DNA of 64,000 bases. Source: Labia minor. Lineage: Eukaryota > Arthropoda > Insecta > Dermaptera > Spongiphoridae. Below the pieces are notes generated by a model that saw nothing but the letters and a program-made list of their open reading frames with translations, was not told the origin of the DNA and ran no database searches. Shown piece by piece: positions 1 through 12,786 of this stretch (within the stretch, counting starts at the first letter, position 1; each line of letters begins with the position of its first letter). The stretch is taken from assembly GCA_963082975.1 (NCBI GenBank), contig CAUJBJ010000010.1, forward strand, positions 434,001 to 498,000, in the 5' to 3' direction. A program made the translations under genes and the position numbers.

Positions 1-161
1 ATATTTGATCGATTTCTTAAATATTTTCATTGAATTCTTACGGATTATTGTGATTTTATTCAAATATTAAAGGGAAAATCCTACTTTTTTAAATACGAGG
101 GATAAAATTATCTTTTATATTTTATTTTATTAATTTTCTGATTCTATTGAAGAATAAATTC
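1..161 (+). repeat. Reference satellite monomer (first copy), with internal map
   Basis: This copy sets monomer coordinates used in the other entries. Bases 1-10 are ATATTTGATC and overlap a ClaI-type ATCGAT at 8-13. An EcoRI site GAATTC lies at 32-37, ACGGA at 40-44, the main variable window at 45-52, and GTTCAAATAT or a variant at 58-67. GGGAAAATCC is at 72-81, a T-run leading into TTTAAATACGAGG at 88-100, a TTTTA-rich stretch at about 115-130, and TTTTCTGATT at 134-143. Recurrent variable bases are 9, 23, 32, 34, 45, 46, 48, 50, 58, 59, 72, 73, 84, 101, 103, 117, 131, 132, 144, 147 and 149. The three CpGs are at 10-11, 41-42 and 96-97. This copy is an A variant with ATTC at 58-61. Stops occur in all six frames. 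Confidence 0.95.
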
Positions 162-2093
162 ATATTTGATCGATTTCTTAAATATTTTCATTGAATTCTT
201 ACGGAAAAGTCTGATTTTGTTCAAATATTAAAGGGAAAATCCTACTTTTTTAAATACGAGGGATAAAATTATCTTTTATATTTTATTTTATTAATTTTCT
301 GATTCTATTGAAGAATAAATTCATATTTGATCGATTTCTTAAATATTTTCATTGAATTCTTACGGAAAATTCTGATTTTGTTCAAATATTAAAGGGAAAA
401 TCCTACTTTTTTAAATACGAGGGATAAAATTATCTTTTTTATTTTATTTTATTAATTTTCTGATTCTATTGAAGAATAAATTCATATTTGATCGATTTCT
501 TAAATATTTTCATTGAATTCTTACGGAAAATTCTGATTTTGTTCAAATATTAAAGGGAAAATCCTACTTTTTTAAATACGAGGGATAAAATTATCTTTTA
601 TATTTTATTTTATTAATTTTCTGATTCTATTGAAGAATAAATTCATATTTGATCGATTTCTTAAATATTTTCATTGAATTCTTACGGATTATTGTGATTT
701 TGTTCAAATATTAAAGGGAAAATCCTACTTTTTTAAATACGAGGGATAAAATTATCTTTTATATTTTATTTTATTAATTTTCTGATTCTAATGAAGAATA
801 AATTCATATTTGATCGATTTCTTAAATATTTTCATTGAATTCTTACGGATTACTGTGATTTTGTTCAAATATTAAAGGGAAAATCCTACTTTTTTAAATA
901 CGAGGGATAAAATTATCTTTTTTAATTTATTTTATTAATTTTCTGATTCTAATGAAGAATAAATTCATATTTGATCGATTTCTTAAATATTTTCATTGAA
1001 TTTTTACGGAAAAGTCTGATTTTGTTCAAATATTAAAGGGAAAATCCTACTTTTTTAAATACGAGGGACAAAATTATCTTTTATATTTTATTTTATTCAT
1101 TTTCTGATTCTAATGAAGAATAAATTCATATTTGATCGATTTCTTAAATGTTTTCATTGAATTCTTACGGAAAAGTGTGATTTTGATCAAATATTAAAGG
1201 GAAAATCCTACTTTTTTAAATACGAGGAATAAAATTATCTTTTTTATTTTATTTTATAAATTTTCTGATTCTATTGAAGAATAAATTCATATTTGATCGA
1301 TTTCTTAAATATTTTCATTGAATTCTTACGGATTAGTGTGATTTTGTTCAAATATTAAAGGGAAAATCCTACTTTTTTAAATACGAGGGATAAAATTATC
1401 TTTTATATTTTATTTTATTAATTTTCTGATTCTATTGAAGAATAAATTCATATTTGATCGATTTCTTAAATATTTTCATTGATTTCTTACGGAAAATTCT
1501 GATTTTGTTCAAATATTAAAGGGAAAATCCTACTTTTTTAAATACGAGGGATAAAATTATCTTTTATATTTTATTTTATTAATTTTCTGATTCTATTGAA
1601 GAATAAATTCATATTTGAACGATTTCTTAAATATTTTCATTGAATTCTTACGGATTAGTGTGATTTTGTTCAAATATTAAAGGGAAAATCCTACTTTTTT
1701 AAATACGAGGGATAAAATTATCTTTTTTATTTTATTTTATTAATTTTCTGATTATAATTAAGAATAAATTCATATTTGATCGATTTCTTAAATATTTTCA
1801 TTGAATTCTTACGGAAAAGTCTGATTTTGTTCAAATATTAAAGGGAAAATCCTACTTTTTTAAATACGAGGGATAAAATTATCCTTTATATTTTATTTTA
1901 TTAATTTTCTGATTCTATTGAAGAATAAATTCATATTTGATCGATTTCTTAAATATTTTCATTGAATTCTTACGGAAAAGTCTGATTTTGTTCAAATATT
2001 AAAGGGAAAATCCTACTTTTTTAAATACGAGGGATAAAATTATCTTTTATATTTTATTTTATTAATTTTCTGATTCTATTGAAGAATAAATTC
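1..2093. repeat. Left-edge block, 13 monomers
   Basis: Variant order is A-S-H-H-A-B-C-D-E-F-G-S-S. The run A-B-C-D-E-F from 645 recurs in many later blocks. The D copy at 1128 has the TAAATGTTTT head and an unusual CTATTG tail where other D copies have CTAATG. The monomer at 1611 is a hybrid: it starts with TTTGAACG as in G, but has the TTAGTGTG window and the TTATAATTAAG tail of an E subtype. The monomer at 1772 carries a private ATCCTTTATA change. The block ends at the first 57-bp partial unit. Confidence 0.85.
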
Positions 2094-2150
2094 ATATTTG
2101 ATCGATTTCTTAAATATTTTCATTTTCTGATTCTAATGAAGAATAAATTC
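2094..2150. repeat. 57-bp partial monomer 1
   Basis: Monomer bases 1-30 are joined directly to bases 135-161 of a C-type copy, losing 104 bp. The junction reads TTTTCATTTTCTG. The shared hexamer TTCATT at 26-31 and at 130-135 of a C-type parent marks the join. The next monomer has the linked mutation AAAGCGAAAA at about 2219. Confidence 0.95.
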
Positions 2151-3599
2151 ATATTTGATCGATTTCTTAAATATTTTCATTGAATTCTTACGGAAAAGTG
2201 TGATTTTGATCAAATATTAAAGCGAAAATCCTACTTTTTTAAATACGAGGGACAAAATTATCTTTTATATTTTATTTTATTCATTTTCTGATTCTAATGA
2301 AGAATAAATTCATATTTGATCGATTTCTTAAATATTTTCATTGAATTCTTACGGAAAAGTGTGATTTTGATCAAATATTAAAGGGAAAATCCTACTTTTT
2401 TAAATACGAGGAATAAAATTATCTTTTTTATTTTATTTTATAAATTTTCTGATTCTAATGAAGAATAAATTCATATTTGATCGATTTCTTAAATATTTTC
2501 ATTGAATTCTTACGGATTAGTGTGATTTTGTTCAAATATTAAAGGGAAAATCCTACTTTTTTAAATACGAGGGATAAAATTATCTTTTATATTTTATTTT
2601 ATTAATTTTCTGATTCTATTGAAGAATAAATTCATATTTGATCGATTTCTTAAATATTTTCATTGATTTCTTACGGAAAATTCTGATTTTGTTCAAATAT
2701 TAAAGGGAAAATCCTACTTTTTTAAATACGAGGGATAAAATTATCTTTTATATTTTATTTTATTAATTTTCTGATTCTATTGAAGAATAAATTCATATTT
2801 GAACGATTTCTTAAATATTTTCATTGAATTCTTACGGAAAATTCTGATTTTGTTCAAATATTAAAGGGAAAATCCTACTTTTTTAAATACGAGGGATAAA
2901 ATTATCTTTTATATTTTATTTTATTAATTTTCTGATTCTATTGAAGAATAAATTCATATTTGATCGATTTCTTAAATATTTTCATTGAATTCTTACGGAT
3001 TATTGTGATTTTGTTCAAATATTAAAGGGAAAATCCTACTTTTTTAAATACGAGGGATAAAATTATCTTTTATATTTTATTTTATTAATTTTCTGATTCT
3101 AATGAAGAATAAATTCATATTTGATCGATTTCTTAAATATTTTCATTGAATTCTTACGGATTACTGTGATTTTGTTCAAATATTAAAGGGAAAATCCTAC
3201 TTTTTTAAATACGAGGGATAAAATTATCTTTTATATTTTATTTTATTAATTTTCTGATTCTATTGAAGAATAAATTCATATTTGATCGATTTCTTAAATA
3301 TTTTCATTGAATTCTTACGGAAAAGTCTGATTTTGTTCAAATATTAAAGGGAAAATCCTACTTTTTTAAATACGAGGGATAAAATTATCTTTTATATTTT
3401 ATTTTATTAATTTTCTGATTCTATTGAAGAATAAATTCATATTTGATCGATTTCTTAAATATTTTCATTGAATTCTTACGGAAAATTCTGATTTTGTTCA
3501 AATATTAAAGGGAAAATCCTACTTTTTTAAATACGAGGGATAAAATTATCTTTTTTATTTTATTTTATTAATTTTCTGATTCTATTGAAGAATAAATTC

Positions 3600-3761
3600 A
3601 TATTTGATCGATTTCTTAAATATTTTCATTGAATTCTTACGGAAAATTCTGATTTTGTTCAAATATTAAAGGGAAAAATCCTACTTTTTTAAATACGAGG
3701 GATAAAATTATCTTTTATATTTTATTTTATTAATTTTCTGATTCTATTGAAGAATAAATTC
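3600..3761. repeat. 162-bp monomer (single-base insertion)
   Basis: An H-type monomer with GGGAAAAATCC instead of GGGAAAATCC near 3671, one extra A in a run. It is the only insertion seen among 394 full monomers. It is not copied elsewhere, so it is either very recent or a base-calling error. Confidence 0.9.
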
Positions 3762-3922
3762 ATATTTGATCGATTTCTTAAATATTTTCATTGAATTCTT
3801 ACGGATTATTGTGATTTTGTTCAAATATTAAAGGGAAAATCCTACTTTTTTAAATACGAGGGATAAAATTATCTTTTATATTTTATTTTATTAATTTTCT
3901 GATTCTAATGAAGAATAAATTC

Positions 3923-4082
3923 ATATTTGATCGATTTCTTAAATATTTTCATTGAATTCTTACGGATTACTGTGATTTTGTTCAAATATTAAAGGGAAAA
4001 TCCTACTTTTTTAAATACGAGGGATAAAATTATCTTTTATATTTTATTTTATTAATTTTCTGATTCATTGAAGAATAAATTC
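3923..4082. repeat. 160-bp monomer (single-base deletion)
   Basis: A B-type monomer ending GATTCATTGAAG near 4065, where other copies read GATTCTATTGAAG. One T is lost. It lies directly before partial unit 2 and is not found elsewhere. Confidence 0.9.
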
Positions 4083-4139
4083 ATATTTGATCGATTTCTT
4101 AAATATTTTCATTTTCTGATTCTAATGAAGAATAAATTC
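4083..4139. repeat. 57-bp partial monomer 2
   Basis: Same 30/135 junction as unit 1, again followed by a monomer with AAAGCGAAAA. Its left neighbour is a B copy rather than the usual S, so it entered by an exchange different from the one that spread the S-S-partial order. Confidence 0.95.
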
Positions 4140-4944
4140 ATATTTGATCGATTTCTTAAATATTTTCATTGAATTCTTACGGAAAAGTGTGATTTTGATC
4201 AAATATTAAAGCGAAAATCCTACTTTTTTAAATACGAGGGACAAAATTATCTTTTATATTTTATTTTATTCATTTTCTGATTCTAATGAAGAATAAATTC
4301 ATATTTGATCGATTTCTTAAATATTTTCATTGAATTCTTACGGAAAAGTGTGATTTTGATCAAATATTAAAGGGAAAATCCTACTTTTTTAAATACGAGG
4401 AATAAAATTATCTTTTTTATTTTATTTTATAAATTTTCTGATTCTAATGAAGAATAAATTCATATTTGATCGATTTCTTAAATATTTTCATTGAATTCTT
4501 ACGGATTAGTGTGATTTTGTTCAAATATTAAAGGGAAAATCCTACTTTTTTAAATACGAGGGATAAAATTATCTTTTTTATTTTATTTTATTAATTTTCT
4601 GATTATAATTAAGAATAAATTCATATTTGATCGATTTCTTAAATATTTTCATTGAATTCTTACGGAAAAGTCTGATTTTGTTCAAATATTAAAGGGAAAA
4701 TCCTACTTTTTTAAATACGAGGGACAAAATTATCTTTTATATTTTATTTTATTCATTTTCTGATTCTAATGAAGAATAAATTCATATTTGATCGATTTCT
4801 TAAATATTTTCATTGAATTCTTACGGAAAAGTGTGATTTTGATCAAATATTAAAGGGAAAATCCTACTTTTTTAAATACGAGGAATAAAATTATCTTTTT
4901 TATTTTATTTTATAAATTTTCTGATTCTAATGAAGAATAAATTC
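4140..4944. repeat. Five-monomer block D-D-E-C-D
   Basis: The order is D (with AAAGCGAAAA and GGGACAAAA), D, E with TTATAATTAAG tail, C, D. The E-C-D run resembles that at 44836-45318, where the C copy additionally has the GAATTTTTAC head. Confidence 0.85.
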
Positions 4945-5427
4945 ATATTTGATCGATTTCTTAAATATTTTCATTGAATTCTTACGGATTAGTGTGATTT
5001 TGTTCAAATATTAAAGGGAAAATCCTACTTTTTTAAATACGAGGGATAAAATTATCTTTTTTATTTTATTTTATTAATTTTCTGATTATAATTAAGAATA
5101 AATTCATATTTGATCGATTTCTTAAATATTTTCATTGAATTCTTACGGAAAAGTCTGATTTTGTTCAAATATTAAAGGGAAAATCCTACTTTTTTAAATA
5201 CGAGGGATAAAATTATCTTTTATATTTTATTTTATTAATTTTCTGATTCTATTGAAGAATAAATTCATATTTGATCGATTTCTTAAATATTTTCATTGTA
5301 TTCTTACGGAAAAGTCTGATTTTGTTCAAATATTAAAGGGAAAATCCTACTTTTTTAAATACGAGGGATAAAATTATCTTTTATATTTTATTTTATTAAT
5401 TTTCTGATTCTATTGAAGAATAAATTC

Positions 5428-5484
5428 ATATTTGATCGATTTCTTAAATATTTTCATTTTCTGATTCTAATGAAGAATAAATTC
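5428..5484. repeat. 57-bp partial monomer 3
   Basis: Same 30/135 junction, preceded by two S copies and followed by the AAAGCGAAAA monomer, here with a private GGGAGAAAA. Confidence 0.95.
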
Positions 5485-6289
5485 ATATTTGATCGATTTC
5501 TTAAATATTTTCATTGAATTCTTACGGAAAAGTGTGATTTTGATCAAATATTAAAGCGAAAATCCTACTTTTTTAAATACGAGGGAGAAAATTATCTTTT
5601 ATATTTTATTTTATTCATTTTCTGATTCTAATGAAGAATAAATTCATATTTGATCGATTTCTTAAATATTTTCATTGAATTCTTACGGAAAAGTGTGATT
5701 TTGATCAAATATTAAAGGGAAAATCCTACTTTTTTAAATACGAGGAATAAAATTATCTTTTTTATTTTATTTTATAAATTTTCTGATTCTAATGAAGAAT
5801 AAATTCATATTTGATCGATTTCTTAAATATTTTCATTGAATTCTTACGGATTAGTGTGATTTTGTTCAAATATTAAAGGGAAAATCCTACTTTTTTAAAT
5901 ACGAGGGATAAAATTATCTTTTTTATTTTATTTTATTAATTTTCTGATTATAATTAAGAATAAATTCATATTTGATCGATTTCTTAAATATTTTCATTGA
6001 ATTCTTACGGAAAAGTCTGATTTTGTTCAAATATTAAAGGGAAAATCCTACTTTTTTAAATACGAGGGATAAAATTATCTTTTATATTTTATTTTATTAA
6101 TTTTCTGATTCTATTGAAGAATAAATTCATATTTGATCGATTTCTTAAATATTTTCATTGAATTCTTACGGAAAAGTCTGATTTTGTTCAAATATTAAAG
6201 GGAAAATCCTACTTTTTTAAATACGAGGGATAAAATTATCTTTTATATTTTATTTTATTAATTTTCTGATTCTATTGAAGAATAAATTC

Positions 6290-6346
6290 ATATTTGATCG
6301 ATTTCTTAAATATTTTCATTTTCTGATTCTAATGAAGAATAAATTC
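6290..6346. repeat. 57-bp partial monomer 4
   Basis: Same junction. The following AAAGCGAAAA monomer here has the true D right half (GGAATAAAA, TATAAATT), a combination shared with partial units 7 and 9. Confidence 0.95.
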
Positions 6347-7473
6347 ATATTTGATCGATTTCTTAAATATTTTCATTGAATTCTTACGGAAAAGTGTGAT
6401 TTTGATCAAATATTAAAGCGAAAATCCTACTTTTTTAAATACGAGGAATAAAATTATCTTTTTTATTTTATTTTATAAATTTTCTGATTCTAATGAAGAA
6501 TAAATTCATATTTGATCGATTTCTTAAATATTTTCATTGAATTCTGACGGAAAAGTCTAATTTTGTTCAAATATTAAAGGGAAAATCCTACTTTTTTAAA
6601 TACGAGGGATAAAATTATCTTTTTTATTTTATTTTATTAATTTTCTGATTATAATTAAGAATAAATTCATATTTGATCGATTTCTTAAATATTTTCATTG
6701 AATTCTTACGGAAAAGTCTGATTTTGTTCAAATATTAAAGGGAAAATCCTACTTTTTTAAATACGAGGGATAAAATTATCTTTTTTATTTTATTTTATTA
6801 ATTTTCTGATTCTAATGAAGAATAAATTCATATTTGATCGATTTCTTAAATATTTTCATTGAATTCTTACGGAAAAGTCTGATTTTGTTCAAATATTAAA
6901 GGGAAAATCCTACTTTTTTAAATACGAGGGATAAAATTATCTTTTTTATTTTATTTTATTAATTTTCTGATTCTAATGAAGAATAAATTCATATTTGATC
7001 GATTTCTTAAATATTTTCATTGAATTCTTACGGAAAAGTCTGATTTTGTTCAAATATTAAAGGGAAAATCCTACTTTTTTAAATACGAGGGATAAAATTA
7101 TCTTTTTTATTTTATTTTATTAATTTTCTGATTCTAATTAAGAATAAATTCATATTTGATCGATTTCTTAAATATTTTCATTGAATTCTTACGGAAAAGT
7201 CTAATTTTGTTCAAATATTAAAGGGAAAATCCTACTTTTTTAAATACGAGGGATAAAATTATCTTTTTTATTTTATTTTATTAATTTTCTGATTCTAATG
7301 AAGAATAAATTCATATTTGATCGATTTCTTAAATATTTTCATTGAATTCTTACGGAAAAGTCTGATTTTGTTCAAATATTAAAGGGAAAATCCTACTTTT
7401 TTAAATACGAGGGATAAAATTATCTTTTATATTTTATTTTATTAATTTTCTGATTCTATTGAAGAATAAATTC

Positions 7474-7634
7474 ATATTTGATCGATTTCTTAAATATTTT
7501 CATTGAATTCTTACGGAAAATTCTGATTTTGTTCAAATATTAAAGGGAAAATCCTACTTTTTTAAATACGAGGGATAAAATTAGTTTTTATATTTTATTT
7601 TATTAATTTTCTGATTCTATTGAAGAATAAATTC
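7474..7634. repeat. H monomer with TTAGTTTTTA marker
   Basis: The usual AAATTATCTTTTATA is replaced by AAATTAGTTTTTATA. Only four copies have this: here, 36454, 44353 and 47526. The latter two also carry CATAGAATTC. The marker ties the left edge, the alpha/beta junction and the gamma copies to a common ancestor. Confidence 0.9.
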
Positions 7635-8117
7635 ATATTTGATCGATTTCTTAAATATTTTCATTGAATTCTTACGGATTATTGTGATTTTATTCAAATA
7701 TTAAAGGGAAAATCCTACTTTTTTAAATACGAGGGATAAAATTATCTTTTATATTTTATTTTATTAATTTTCTGATTCTATTGAAGAATAAATTCATATT
7801 TGATCGATTTCTTAAATATTTTCATTGAATTCTTACGGAAAAGTCTGATTTATTTCAAATATTAAAGGGAAAATCCTACTTTTTTAAATACGAGGGATAA
7901 AATTATCTTTTTTATTTTATTTTATTAATTTTCTGATTCTATTGAAGAATAAATTCATATTTGATCGATTTCTTAAATATTTTCATTTAATTCTTACGGA
8001 TTAGTGTGATTTTGTTCAAATATTAAAGGGAAAATCCTACTTTTTTAAATACGAGGGATAAAATTATCTTTTATATTTTATTTTATTAATTTTCTGATTC
8101 TATTGAAGAATAAATTC

Positions 8118-8922
8118 ATATTTGATCGATTTCTTAAATATTTTCATTGAATTCTTACGGAAAAGTCTGATTTTGTTCAAATATTAAAGGGAAAATCCTA
8201 CTTTTTTAAATACGAGGGACAAAATTATCTTTTATTTTTTATTTTATTCATTTTCTGATTCTAATGAAGAATAAATTCATATTTGATCGATTTCTTAAAT
8301 GTTTTCATTGAATTCTTACGGAAAAGTGTGATTTTGATCAAATATTAAAGGGAAAATCCTACTTTTTTAAATACGAGGAATAAAATTATCTTTTTTATTT
8401 TATTTTATAAATTTTCTGATTCTAATGAAGAATAAATTCATATTTGATCGATTTCTTAAATATTTTCATTGAATTCTTACGGATTAGTGTGATTTTGTTC
8501 AAATATTAAAGGGAAAATCCTACTTTTTTAAATACGAGGGATAAAATTATCTTTTATATTTTATTTTATTAATTTTCTGATTCTATTGAAGAATAAATTC
8601 ATATTTGATCGATTTCTTAAATATTTTCATTGATTTCTTACGGAAAATTCTGATTTTGTTCAAATATTAAAGGGAAAATCCTACTTTTTTAAATACGAGG
8701 GATAAAATTATCTTTTATATTTTATTTTATTAATTTTCTGATTCTATTGAAGAATAAATTCATATTTGAACGATTTCTTAAATATTTTCATTGAATTCTT
8801 ACGGAAAATTCTGATTTTGTTCAAATATTAAAGGGAAAATCCTACTTTTTTAAATACGAGGGATAAAATTATCTTTTATATTTTATTTTATTAATTTTCT
8901 GATTCTATTGAAGAATAAATTC
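8118..8922. repeat. Five-monomer block C-D-E-F-G
   Basis: A standard C-D-E-F-G run that also opens the alpha and beta units. The C copy at 8118 has a private TTTTATTTTTTATTTT variant. The D copy has the TAAATGTTTT head. Confidence 0.9.
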
Positions 8923-9888
8923 ATATTTGATCGATTTCTTAAATATTTTCATTGAATTCTTACGGATTATTGTGATTTTGTTCAAATATTAAAGGGAAAA
9001 TCCTACTTTTTTAAATACGAGGGATAAAATTATCTTTTATATTTTATTTTATTAATTTTCTGATTCTAATGAAGAATAAATTCATATTTGATCGATTTCT
9101 TAAATATTTTCATTGAATTCTTACGGATTACTGTGATTTTGTTCAAATATTAAAGGGAAAATCCTACTTTTTTAAATACGAGGGATAAAATTATCTTTTT
9201 TAATTTATTTTATTAATTTTCTGATTCTAATGAAGAATAAATTCATATTTGATCGATTTCTTAAATATTTTCATTGAATTTTTACGGAAAAGTCTGATTT
9301 TGTTCAAATATTAAAGGGAAAATCCTACTTTTTTAAATACGAGGGACAAAATTATCTTTTATATTTTATTTTATTCATTTTCTGATTCTAATGAAGAATA
9401 AATTCATATTTGATCGATTTCTTAAATATTTTCATTGAATTCTTACGGAAAAGTGTGATTTTGATCAAATATTAAAGGGAAAATCCTACTTTTTTAAATA
9501 CGAGGAATAAAATTATCTTTTTTATTTTATTTTATAAATTTTCTGATTCTAATGAAGAATAAATTCATATTTGATCGATTTCTTAAATATTTTCATTGAA
9601 TTCTTACGGATTAGTGTGATTTTGTTCAAATATTAAAGGGAAAATCCTACTTTTTTAAATACGAGGGATAAAATTATCTTTATTAATTTATTTTATTAAT
9701 TTTCTGATTCTAATGAAGAATAAATTCATATTTGATCGATTTCTTAAATATTTTCATTGAATTCTTACGGATTACTGTGATTTTGTTCAAATATTAAAGG
9801 GAAAATCCTATTTTTTTAAATACGAGGGATAAAATTATCTTTTTTATTTTATTTTATTAATTTTCTGGTTCTAATGAAGAATAAATTC
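8923..9888. repeat. Six-monomer HOR A-B-C-D-E-B, copy 1
   Basis: The 966-bp unit consists of A, B with TTTTTAATTT, C with GAATTTTTAC, D, E with TTTATTAATTTAT, and B with CCTATTTTTTT and a GGTTCTAATG tail. It is followed at once by a second copy. The same six occur inside alpha II and III (from 23896 and 30175). Confidence 0.92.
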
Positions 9889-10854
9889 ATATTTGATCGA
9901 TTTCTTAAATATTTTCATTGAATTCTTACGGATTATTGTGATTTTGTTCAAATATTAAAGGGAAAATCCTACTTTTTTAAATACGAGGGATAAAATTATC
10001 TTTTATATTTTATTTTATTAATTTTCTGATTCTAATGAAGAATATATTCATATTTGATCGATTTCTTAAATATTTTCATTGAATTCTTACGGATTACTGT
10101 GATTTTGTTCAAATATTAAAGGGAAAATCCTACTTTTTTAAATACGAGGGATAAAATTATCTTTTTTAATTTATTTTATTAATTTTCTGATTCTAATGAA
10201 GAATAAATTCATATTTGATCGATTTCTTAAATATTTTCATTGAATTTTTACGGAAAAGTCTGATTTTGTTCAAATATTAAAGGGAAAATCCTACTTTTTT
10301 AAATACGAGGGACAAAATTATCTTTTATATTTTATTTTATTCATTTTCTGATTCTAATGAAGAATAAATTCATATTTGATCGATTTCTTAAATATTTTCA
10401 TTGAATTCTTACGGAAAAGTGTGATTTTGATCAAATATTAAAGGGAAAATCCTACTTTTTTAAATACGAGGAATAAAATTATCTTTTTTATTTTATTTTA
10501 TAAATTTTCTGATTCTAATGAAGAATAAATTCATATTTGATCGATTTCTTAAATATTTTCATTGAATTCTTACGGATTAGTGTGATTTTGTTCAAATATT
10601 AAAGGGAAAATCCTACTTTTTTAAATACGAGGGATAAAATTATCTTTATTAATTTATTTTATTAATTTTCTGATTCTAATGAAGAATAAATTCATATTTG
10701 ATCGATTTCTTAAATATTTTCATTGAATTCTTACGGATTACTGTGATTTTGTTCAAATATTAAAGGGAAAATCCTATTTTTTTAAATACGAGGGATAAAA
10801 TTATCTTTTTTATTTTATTTTATTAATTTTCTGGTTCTAATGAAGAATAAATTC
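9889..10854. repeat. Six-monomer HOR A-B-C-D-E-B, copy 2
   Basis: Same six variants in the same order, 966 bp after copy 1. Its A copy has a private AATATATTC at about 10042. The tandem pair implies one recent duplication of six monomers. Confidence 0.92.
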
Positions 10855-12786
10855 ATATTTGATCGATTTCTTAAATATTTTCATTGAATTCTTACGGATT
10901 ATTGTGATTTTGTTCAAATATTAAAGGGAAAATCCTACTTTTTTAAATACGAGGGATAAAATTATCTTTTATATTTTATTTTATTAATTTTCTGATTATA
11001 ATTAAGAATAAATTCATATTTGATCGATTTCTTAAATATTTTCATTGAATTCTTACGGAAAAGTCTGATTTTGTTCAAATATTAAAGGGAAAATCCTACT
11101 TTTTTAAATACGAGGGATAAAATTATCTTTTTTATTTTATTTTATTAATTTTCTGATTCTAATGAAGAATAAATTCATATTTGATCGATTTCTTAAATAT
11201 TTTCATTGAATTCTTACGGAAAAGTCTGATTTTGTTCAAATATTAAAGGGAAAATCCTACTTTTTTAAATACGAGGGATAAAATTATCTTTTATATTTTA
11301 TTTTATTAATTTTCTGATTCTATTGAAGAATAAATTCATATTTGATCGATTTCTTAAATATTTTCATTGAATTCTTACGGAAAATTCTGATTTTGTTCAA
11401 ATATTAAAGGGAAAATCCTACTTTTTTAAATACGAGGGATAAAATTATCTTTTTTATTTTATTTTATTAATTTTCTGATTCTATTGAAGAATAAATTCAT
11501 ATTTGATCGATTTCTTAAATATTTTCATTGAATTCTTACGGAAAATTCTGATTTTGTTCAAATATTAAAGGGAAAATCCTACTTTTTTAAATACGAGGGA
11601 TAAAATTATCTTTTATATTTTATTTTATTAATTTTCTGATTCTATTGAAGAATAAATTCATATTTGATCGATTTCTTAAATATTTTCATTGAATTCTTAC
11701 GGATTACTGTGATTTTGTTCAAATATTAAAGGGAAAATCCTATTTTTTTAAATACGAGGGATAAAATTATCTTTTTTATTTTATTTTATTAATTTTCTGG
11801 TTCTAATGAAGAATAAATTCATATTTGATCGATTTCTTAAATATTTTCATTGAATTCTTACGGATTATTGTGATTTTGTTGAAATATTAAAGGGAAAATC
11901 CTACTTTTTTAAATACGAGGGATAAAATTATCTTTTATATTTTATTTTATTAATTTTCTGATTATAATTAAGAATAAATTCATATTTGATCGATTTCTTA
12001 AATATTTTCATTGAATTCTTACGGAAAAGTCTGATTTTGTTCAAATATTAAAGGGAAAATCCTACTTTTTTAAATACGAGGGATAAAATTATCTTTTTTA
12101 TTTTATTTTATTAATTTTCTGATTCTATTGAAGAATAAATTCATATTTGATCGATTTCTTAAATATTTTCATTGAATTCTTACGGATTACTGTGATTTTG
12201 TTCAAATATTAAAGGGAAAATCCTACTTTTTTAAATACGAGGGATAAAATTATCTTTTATATTTTATTTTATTCATTTTCTGATTCTAATGAAGAATAAA
12301 TTCATATTTGATCGATTTCTTAAATATTTTCATTGAATTCTTACGGAAAAGTGTGATTTTGATCAAATATTAAAGGGAAAATCCTACTTTTTTAAATACG
12401 AGGAATAAAATTATCTTTTTTATTTTATTTTATAAATTTTCTGATTCTAATGAAGAATAAATTCATATTTGATCGATTTCTTAAATATTTTCATTGAATT
12501 CTTACGGATTAGTGTGATTTTATTCAAATATTAAAGGGAAAATCCTACTTTTTTAAATACGAGGGATAAAATTATCTTTATTAATTTATTTTATTAATTT
12601 TCTGATTCTAATGAAGAATAAATTCATATTTGATCGATTTCTTAAATATTTTCATTGAATTCTTACGGATTACTGTGATTTTGTTCAAATATTAAAGGGA
12701 AAATCCTATTTTTTTAAATACGAGGGATAAAATTATCTTTTTTATTTTATTTTATTAATTTTCTGGTTCTAATGAAGAATAAATTC
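10855..12786. repeat. Twelve-monomer block downstream of the six-mer
   Basis: Order is A-S-S-H-H-B-A-S-(B/C hybrid)-D-E-B. The A copy at 11821 has GTTGAAAT instead of GTTCAAAT; the only other such copy is at 14558, exactly 17 monomers later. The monomer at 12143 has the B window TTACTGTG but a C-type TTCATTTT tail. Confidence 0.85.

Larger units (their letters stand above)
2151..4082. repeat. Twelve-monomer block between partial units 1 and 2
   Basis: Variant order is D-D-E-F-G-A-B-S-H-H-A-B. The first D (2151) is the special form that follows partial units: AAAGCGAAAA, GGGACAAAA and a TTCATTTT tail, so its right half is C-like. The two B copies here have a TTATAT stretch, unlike the TTTTTAATTT of standard B. 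The block contains the only two length changes in full monomers in the window: a 162-bp copy at 3600 and a 160-bp copy at 3923. Confidence 0.85.
4945..8117. repeat. HOR block gamma0, 19 monomers plus two partial units (3,173 bp)
   Basis: Variant order is E-S-S-partial-D-D-E-S-S-partial-D-S, then four S copies, S, H, A, S, E. It shares several otherwise rare markers with the two gamma copies at 42146-48169. These are both partial units in the same places, GAATTCTGACGG with GTCTAATTTTG at 6538-6562, TTAGTTTTTA at 7581, an A copy with GATTTTATTC, and an E copy with CATTTAATTC. It differs in having a run of S copies at 6669-7312 where the others have two monomers with TGAAATATAAA or GTTAAAAT. Private changes include TTGTATTC near 5298 and GGGAGAAAA near 5583. 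The last two monomers before the E copy match the 47687-48008 stretch except for TTATTTC at 7850. Confidence 0.85.

Noticed and set aside
115..130. TTTTA microsatellite
   Set aside because: The stretch in each monomer looks like a short TTTTA repeat, but its length is the same in all copies and variants arise by substitution. It is part of the monomer, not a slipping microsatellite.
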